A stretch of DNA of 64,000 nt from Desmodus rotundus (lineage: Eukaryota; Chordata; Mammalia; Chiroptera; Phyllostomidae), in contig NC_071392.1 of the NCBI RefSeq assembly GCF_022682495.2, positions 134,725,318-134,789,317 of the forward strand, written 5' to 3'. This document shows positions 57,063 through 64,000 of the stretch, in pieces. Made by a program: the position numbers and the translations under genes. Under the pieces are notes generated by a model that saw only the letters and a program-made list of their open reading frames with translations, did not search any database and was not told the origin of the DNA. Each line of letters opens with the position of its first letter. Positions within the stretch are counted from its first letter, which is position 1.

Positions 57063-60000
57063 ATGGCAATGAAGAACTACCTATCGATAATAACCTTAAA
57101 CGTAAATGGATTAAATGCTCCAATCAAAAGACATAGAACAGCTGAATGGATAAGAAAACATGACCCACACATATGCTGCCTACAAGAGACCCATCTCAGG
57201 ACAAAAGACTTACACACACTGAAAGTGAAGGGCTGGAAACAAATTTTCCAAGCAAATGGACAGGAAAAAAAGCAGGGGTAGCAATACTCATATCAGACAA
57301 AATAGACTTCCAAAGAAGGGCCATAAAGAGAGATCCAGAAGGTCACTTCCTAATACTCAAAGGAAGAATCCACCAAGAAGACATAAACATTATAAATATA
57401 TATACACCCAACATAGGAGCACCCAAATACATAAAGAAAATCTTGGAGGACTTCAAGAAAGATATTGACAGCAACACAATTATAGTAGGGGATTTTAACA
57501 CCCCACTCTCAAAAATGGACAGGTCTTCCAAACAAAATATCAACAAAGATATTGTGTCACTTAACAATACCCTAGAGGAAATGGACTTAACTGATATATA
57601 CAGAGCTTTTCATCCCAAAGAAGCAAAATACACATTCTTTTCAAGTGTCCATGGAACTTTTTCAAAGATAGACCACATGATAGGACACAAAGCAAGCCTC
57701 AACAAATTCAAGAAAATTGAAATCATATCAAGCATCTTCTCTGACCACAAGGGTCTGAAACTAGAAACCAACCCCAAGGGTAAAAACCCAAAACACTCAA
57801 AAACATGGAGACTGAATAGCATGCTATTAAACAATGAATGGGTCAAGAACGAGATTAGGGAAGAAATCAAAACCTTCCTGGAAACAAATGAAAACGAACT
57901 CACAACAACCCAAAACCTATGGGACACAGCAAAGGCAGTCCTGAGAGGGAAGTTCATAGCAATACAGGCCTACCTTAAGAAGTTAGAAACAGTTCAAACA
58001 AACAACCTAACCCTATGCCTACAAGAACTGGAGGAACAACAACAAAGACAGCCCAGAGCAAGCAGAAGGAAGGAAATAACCAAGATCAGAGCAGAACTAA
58101 AAGACATAGAGACTAAAAGCACAATTGTAAGGATCAATGAATCCAGAAGCTGGTTCTTTGAAAAGATAAACAAAATCGACAAGCTTTTAAGTAGGCTTAT
58201 CAAGAAGAAAAGAGAGAGGATCCCAATAAACAGAATTAGAAATGAAAGTGGAGAGATTACAACTGATACCACAGAAATACAAAGGATTGTAAGAAATTAC
58301 TATGAAGACCTGTATGCTAAGAAATTTGAAAACCTAGATGAAATGGACACATTCCTAGAAAAATATAATCTTCCAAAACTGACTGAAGAAGAAGCAGAAA
58401 ACCTGAACAGACCAATATCAGCAAAGGAAATTGAAGCAGTCATCAAGAAACTCCCATCACACAAAATCCCTGGACCAGATGGTTTCACAGGAGATTTCTA
58501 CAAAGCATTTAAGGAAGAACTAACCCCTATCCTTCACAGACTATTCGAAAAAATCCAAACTGATGGAAGACTCCCAAACTCTTTTTATGAAGCCAACATC
58601 ATCCTAATCCCAAAACCAGATAAAGACACAACGAAGAAAGAAAGCTTCAGGCCAATATCGCTGATGAACATAGACGCTAAAATTCTCAACAAAATATTAG
58701 CAAACCGCATCCAGCAATATATTAAAAAGATCATCCACCATGACCAAGTGGGATTCATCCCAGGGATGCAAGGGCGGTACAATATTCGCAAATCAATAAA
58801 CATAAAACATCACATCAACAACAGCAAAGACAAAAATCACATGATCATATCAATAGATGCGGAAAAATCATTTGATAAGATACAGCACCCATTTCTGATA
58901 AAAACACTCAGCAAAGTGGGAATAAAGGGAGCAGTCCTCAACATAATAGAGTCCATATATGAGAGACCTACAGCCAACATCACACTCAATGGACAAAAAC
59001 TTAGAGCTTTCCCACTAAGATCAGGAACAAGGCAAGGATGCCCTCTCTCACCACTCCTATTCAACATAGTATTGGAAGTCCTAGCCACAGCAATCAGACA
59101 AGAAAAAGCAATAAAAGGCATCCAAATTGGAAAGGAGGAAATGAAACTGTCACTGTTTGCAGACGACATGATAGTGTACATGGAAAACCCTATAGACTCC
59201 ACTCAAAAACTACTCGACCTAATAAATGAATTTGGCAAAACAGCTGGATACAGAGTCAATACCCAGAAATCAAAGGCATTCCTGTACACCAACAACAAAT
59301 TTGCAGAAACAGAAATCAGGAAAAAAATCCCATTTGATATAGCAACAAGAAAAATAAAGTACCTAGGAATCAACCTAACCAAGGAGGTAAAAGACCTGTA
59401 CTCAGAAAACTACACAACACTGAAGAAAGAAATTAAGGAAGATACAAACAAATGGAAGCATGTACCATGTTCATGGATTGGAAGAATTAACATCATCAAA
59501 ATGGCCATACTACCCAAAGCAATTTATAGATTCAATGCAATCCCTATTAGAGTACCCATGACATATTTCACAGATATAGAACAAACATTGCAGAAATTCA
59601 TATGGAACCATAAACGACCTCGAATAGCAGCAGCAATTTTGAGAAAGAAGAACAAAGCAGGAGGGATCACAATACCTGATATCAAACTGTATTATAAGGC
59701 CACTGTAATCAAAACAGCCTGGTACTGGCATAAAAACAGGCACATAGACCAATGGAACAGAATAGAGAGCCCAGAAATAAACTCAAGTCTATACGATCAA
59801 TTAATATTTGACAAAGGAGGCAGGAGCATAAAATGGAGCAAAAACAGCCTCTTCAACAGATGGTGTTGGGAGATCTGGACAGCTACGTGCAAAAAAATGA
59901 AACTCGATCAGCAACTTACACCATACACGAAAATAAACTCAAGATGGATAAAAGACTTAAATATAAGTCGTAACACCATAAAAGTCCTAGAGGAAAACAT

Positions 60001-60882
60001 TGGCAGGAAAATCTCAGACATTCCACGCAGCAACATCCTCACAGACACATCCCCTAAAGCAAGGGACATAAAGGAAAGAATAAACAAATGGGACCTCATC
60101 AAAATAAAAAGCTTCCAAGGGCTAAAGAAAACAGCACCAAATTACAAAGAGAACCAACAGTATGGGAAAACATATTTGCCAATGATACCTCAGACAAGGG
60201 CCTAATCTCCAAAATATATAAAGAACTCACACGACTCCACTCCAGGAAGACAAACAACCCAATTAAAAAATGGGCAAAGGACTTGAACAGACACTTCACC
60301 AAGGAAGACATACAGAGGGCCCAGAGACATATGAAAAGATGCTCAGCATCACTAGCCATTAGAGAGATGCAAATTAAAACCACAATGAGGTATCATCTCA
60401 CACCAGTCAGAATGGCCAACATAAACAAATCCACAAACAAATGTTGGAGAGGATGTGGAGAAAAGGGAACCCTCGTGCACTGTTGGTGGGAATGCAGACT
60501 GGTGAAGCCACTGTGGAAAACAGTATGGAATTTCCTCAGAAAACTAAAAATGGAACTGCCCTTTGACCCAGTAATTCCGCTGCTGGGATTATACCCTAAG
60601 AACACTGAAACACCCATCCAAAAGAATCTGTGCACCCCAATGTTCATAGCAGCACAATTTACAATAGCCAAGTACTGGAAGCAACCGAAGTGCCCATCAG
60701 CAAACGAGTGGATCCAAAAACTATGGTATATTTACACAATGGAATTCTACGCAGCAGAGAGAAAGAAGGAGCTTATACCCTTTGCAACAGCATGGAAGAA
60801 ACTGGAGAGCATTATGCTAAGTGAAATAAGCCAGGAAGTGAGGGACAAATACCATATGATCTCACCTTTAACTGGAACATAA
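57063..60882 (+). pseudogene. L1 ORF2 (endonuclease / reverse transcriptase) with two frameshifts
   Basis: Starts at ATG 57063 (good context) and reaches the normal TAA at 60880-60882. The reading frame changes at about 57265-57271, a run of A after 70 codons, and at about 60110-60122. Between them 1010 codons are open from an internal ATG at 57173, and the last part is open from 60088. The apurinic-type endonuclease shows LQETHL before the first shift, then GDFN (57488-57499) and SDHKGL (near 57738). The reverse transcriptase has [23 protein letters not shown] and the catalytic FADD box (59156-59167). The C-terminal part after the second shift has the CX3CX7HX4C cysteine motif (60442-60495). 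The two shifts make this copy unable to give full ORF2p. Confidence 0.92.
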
Positions 60883-61126
60883 GCAATAGAAGGAAAAAGC
60901 AAACACAATATAACCAGAGTCATTGAAGTTAAGAACAATCTAACAATAGCCAGGGCGGGGGTGGGGGGTGGGGGCGGGGACAGTGGGTAGAGGGGATTAC
61001 AGGAACTACTCTAATGGACACATGGACAAAACCAAGGGGGAGTGTGGAGAGGGGGGAGGGAGGTGGGTTCACCTGGGGTGGGGTGGAGGGATGGGGAGAA
61101 AAGGCATACAACTGTAATTGAATAAC

Positions 61127-61132
61127 AATAAA
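61127..61132 (+). terminator. L1 polyadenylation signal
   Basis: AATAAA immediately before the A-rich tail (61133-61160) of the young L1. Confidence 0.7.
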
Positions 61133-61196
61133 AAAAAATTAAAAATTAAAAAAAAATAAAGAAAATTCCAAGTGCGCTTAATATACATGAGACTTC

Positions 61197-61437
61197 AGGT
61201 TCGGTTGTTGATAGTTGTGAGTTTGTTGTCATTTTACTGTTCTTAAACAAATACTAAGCACACAACTAGAACAGGAACACAATCAGAGAAATGTACATCA
61301 CATGAAGGGTTTTCAGTGGGTAGGGGGAGGGGGACAATGTGGGGGAAAGGTATAGGGAATAAGAAGCAAAACTGGTAGGCAAAAAATGGACAAGGAGAGG
61401 TTAGGAATGGAATAGGAAACAGAGAAGTCAAAGAATA
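61197..61437 (+). mobile_element. HAL1 3'-part with inverted 5' segment, cut by L1
   Basis: 61197 to about 61243 is HAL1 3' UTR on the minus strand (GTTGTTGATAGTTGTGAG). About 61244-61437 is HAL1 3' UTR on the plus strand (AAACAAATACTAAGCACACA onward). The inverted piece lies just upstream in HAL1, as expected for twin priming. The plus part stops before the tail, where the next L1 starts. The remaining tail should lie beyond that L1, outside the window. Confidence 0.7.
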
Positions 61438-61894
61438 GATCAGGGGAAGATTGTGGAGGAGTGAATAGAAGTCACACTGATCTCCTCCCGGGACCAACCT
61501 GGAATTACAACTCAATTGTAGAGAAACCACCCGGAACAAACAACTGAGCAATAACCAGAGAAAAGCCCATAACTTCGGACATACAGAACCATCTTTGGCA
61601 CCGGTCTGGTAAGGAATACAGTGGAGACTCGAGAGGGCTGGCTGGGCACTCACAGGTGGCAGTGTCGGTGGGAAAATTAAGTGGCCAGTTGGATCCCCTG
61701 AAGAAGATTGGGGTCTAAACTCTAAGCTATGATTCCCAGCCTAGAACCAGAGCTCAAAAAGTACACAGCTTTTTCCCACAAGTAACCAGTGGAAAAAGCA
61801 GCAGGGTTGCTCTCTGCCAGAGACAGATGGTTGGAGATGCAAGGACCATTTAAAAGGCCAACACACAAATTTTCATTTGCAGCCACTTATCCGG

Positions 61895-62510
61895 GGCTCA
61901 GGCAAAGACAGTGGCAGAGTGGAATAGAGATGCTTGAGGAGAGACTGGGTACAAAGGCTTTGGCGAGAGAACTGAGAGTGTAGCCACAGGGATCCTGGTG
62001 CTGAGTCCCCAGACAGCAGCAGCCTTGTGCTCAGGCAGACCACTCCCCTCTGAACCTCAGTAGCCTGAGGGGAAGCAATAGCCCTGACTCAAGGAGGGTC
62101 TCTGCCTGGCCCTTTGGTGCTTAAGCCTAACTTCTGAGTTCTAGTGACCAGAAAAACAACCAAAGGAGACAGCCAGAGAAGGTAGATCACTGGCAAAGGA
62201 GGGGCAAAGTGGCCTAGAGAGACTTGAGGAGAGACTGGGGATGGAGGCTTTGGGGAGAGAACTGAGAAAGTGGCCACTGGGATCTGGTACTGAGCTAACG
62301 ACCATAGGCAGAAAAAATAGCCAATACCCATACACAGCAATCATCCTGTTCAGGCAGACCACTCCCCTCTGAGCAGCAGCTACCTGAGGGAAAACAATAG
62401 CCCCCCCTACAGGAGGGATTCCACCACCGTTTGGTGCTTAAACCTGACTGCTGAGTGCAGAGGGACCATATTAACAATTGAAAGACACAGCCAGTGAGGA
62501 GATCACTGGA
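61895..62510 (+). repeat. Tandem 5'-UTR units of old-type L1
   Basis: Two diverged units of about 290-320 bp (about 61895-62187 and 62188-62510). Shared anchors are CTTGAGGAGAGACTGGG, GAGAGAACTGAGA and CAGGCAGACCACTCCCCTCT (62032 and 62351). These correspond to the minus-strand units at 42658-43240. Confidence 0.65.
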
Positions 62511-62817
62511 AGTATCAAACAGGCTGCTTAAGGTCAGAGGGGGTCAACATCTGACATCACCAGAGGCGGATCCAGAAAGAAAAAACAAAACAAAACAAAA
62601 CAGTGGTAAATACAAGAGACTACCAATAAGAAAGTCACTGTGGTTTCCTTCATAATTTGCGACATTTTCTTTCCTGAATACCTTCATAACATTCATTTCT
62701 TGTCTAGCGAATTTGTATCTCACAGGCCTCCCACCATAGAAGTTCACACCACAAAGTTAGAAAGTGAAAACGCATCAATTTAAGAAACAGAAGCAAACAA
62801 GAGGAGTCCAACAAACA

Positions 62818-63283
62818 ATGGGAAGACAAAGAAATATCCTCAGTCTAAAGGAAGAGAAGAATCCTCAGAAAAAATGCTAAATGAAATAGAGGCAAGTCAT
62901 CTATTATATATTAGATTCAAAATAGTGGTTACAGGGAAGCTCAATGAACTCAGTGAAAACTACCAAAAACTCCAGGGAAATTATGAGAAACTTACTGCAA
63001 ACTGTATCAGCATAAAAGGACATAGAAACAATCAATAAGGGCCAATAAGAAGTGAAGAATACAATCTGTGAATTAAAGAACACACTAGAAGGAAACAAAA
63101 CCAGGTTGATGAAGCAGAAGATCAAATCAGTGAGATGGAGGAAAAAGGAGTAAAAACCTCCAAAAAAGATGAAGAAAACAAAAAAAAAAGGCTGAAAAAT
63201 AAATGAAGAAGGGTTAAGGAAAATGCAGGACAACATGAAACGGAATAATATCCATATAATAAGGATACAAGAAGGAGAAGAAG
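62818..63283 (+). pseudogene. Old L1 ORF1 N-terminal part, broken
   Basis: Begins ATGGGAAGACAAAGAAAT and keeps the coiled-coil-type words, but holds stops and frameshifts. It is cut at 63283 by the next L1. Confidence 0.75.
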
Positions 63284-64000
63284 GTCGCGTTAGGAAGATG
63301 GTGGTGAGATAGGTGGGAGCAGAGTCCACTTCCCCTCAACAACAGTGAAACACCTAGCTGATCTGAGGAGCAGAGCGAACAGCCAACAGTATTCCAGCAT
63401 ATATGAAGATCAGAGACCAAAGATAGAGGACATTGAAAGATCTGACAGTAAGAAGAGTGCTTAAGGACAATAAGGTCCCTGGGACCTGCATAGGGACCAG
63501 GGCGGCTGAAGCCCCAGCCTGGACCCAGGGTCTGCTGCAGGATTCTTAGGAGAGAGCCAGGCTGGGCTGTGTGAGCAGCCAGGTGCTTGTTTGGACCAGG
63601 GGGGCTTGAATAGGAAGAATTTCTCAAAAAGAAAAAGAGAAAATAGAGGCACTCAGCGGCTAGTTAGAGAACTCTCTGCAGCAGCCGCCGCCTCTGGCAC
63701 TCTTAGCCCCTGAGCCCCTGGCTGTGAAAGCAGGATAAGCAGCCCCAGCTCTCTCCTGAAGCCCAGTTGCACACACCCACATAGCAGACTGGGCACCCAC
63801 ACCTGAAACCCCAGCTAGGCACACATAACTGAAACCCCGGCTGGGCGTCCACACCTGAATCCTCGAGTGGGTGCGCACCAGGAGCAGAGGCTAGCTGCCC
63901 CCACGCACAGGCCCAAAACCTCCAAACGGCGGGCCACGTGACCCAGGCAAAAAGTAGAGGACCAGCTGATCAACTGCCTGGCTGCCTGAGAGCGACCACA
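63284..64000 (+). mobile_element. New-type L1 5' end, runs off the window
   Basis: Starts at about 63284-63292 (GGAAGATGGTGGTGAGATAG) and matches the 5' UTR of the young L1 at 54341. It includes GATCTGACA followed by the donor GTAAGAAGAG (63448 on) and the GC-richer part. It is cut by the right edge before any acceptor or ORF. Confidence 0.85.

Larger units (their letters stand above)
54332..61169 (+). mobile_element. Young full-length L1 with 9-bp TSD
   Basis: The element runs 54341-61160 (6820 bp). A perfect GAAAATTCC stands on both sides (54332-54340 and 61161-61169). Order: AAGATGGCGG start, GC-rich then pyrimidine-rich 5' UTR (54341-56083), intact ORF1 (56084-57016), 46-bp spacer, ORF2 (57063-60882, two frameshifts), 3' UTR with G-rich run (60950-60985), AATAAA (61127-61132) and A-rich tail. 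It is the least decayed LINE in the window. Intact TSD and open frames suggest recent insertion. Confidence 0.95.
61438..63283 (+). mobile_element. Old-type L1, 5' UTR and ORF1 start, cut by another L1
   Basis: Starts near 61438-61446 with AAGATTGTGGAGGAGTGAAT, matching the 5' end of the minus-strand L1 at 43690. The 5' UTR runs to 62817, and a degenerate ORF1 starts at ATG 62818. ORF1 has frame breaks and stops in the RRM-like domain (ATACAAGAAGGAGAAGAAG) at 63283, where a new-type L1 5' end begins. The rest must lie beyond the window. Confidence 0.75.

Overview
This window is mammalian nuclear DNA made mostly of retrotransposons. I found no host protein-coding exon that I can name. The repeat types point to a yangochiropteran bat: LINE-1 (L1) copies with a pyrimidine-rich 3' tail read on the minus strand, two tRNA-derived VES-type SINEs (about 23200-23400 and 45280-45505), and ORF1-only 'half-LINE' HAL1 elements. 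The bat family cannot be fixed from sequence reading alone.

Layout. 1-23180 is a cluster of minus-strand elements: an L1 fragment, an intact HAL1, a nearly full-length L1 (2052-7918), a small inverted L1, a 5'-truncated L1 (8690-11447), a HAL1 fused to an L1 (13906-19363), and a rearranged L1 (19531-23178). 23180-36835 is mostly old low-copy DNA with relics (MIR, L2, hAT-like, MaLR-like, old L1M) and one possible processed pseudogene. 36835-44570 is a nest: a MIR broken by a truncated plus-strand L1, itself broken by an old full-length minus-strand L1. 44570-54340 is mostly old sequence with MIR and L2 relics and three small L1 pieces. 54341-61160 is the youngest element, a plus-strand L1 with a 9-bp target-site duplication, an intact 310-codon ORF1 and an ORF2 broken by only two frameshifts. 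61197-64000 is another nest: HAL1 fragment, then an old-type L1, then the 5' end of a new-type L1 that leaves the window.

How the parts work together. L1 ORF1p (RNA chaperone) and ORF2p (endonuclease and reverse transcriptase) copy L1 RNA back into DNA. HAL1 carries an ORF1 only and presumably borrows ORF2p. VES SINEs are also L1-dependent. Four insertions show the inverted 5' segment left by twin priming, one of them a HAL1.

The main finding concerns the L1 5' UTR. New-type copies carry a 1.25-1.56 kb block with a consensus GTAAG donor and a strong polypyrimidine-CACAG acceptor. The L1 at 2052-7918 lacks exactly this block, joined base-for-base at the predicted splice junction. It therefore looks like a retrocopy of a spliced L1 transcript. 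Several L1 5' UTR architectures coexist here: old type with tandem monomers, intermediate, intron-bearing and intron-less. The window thus records steps in L1 promoter turnover in bats.
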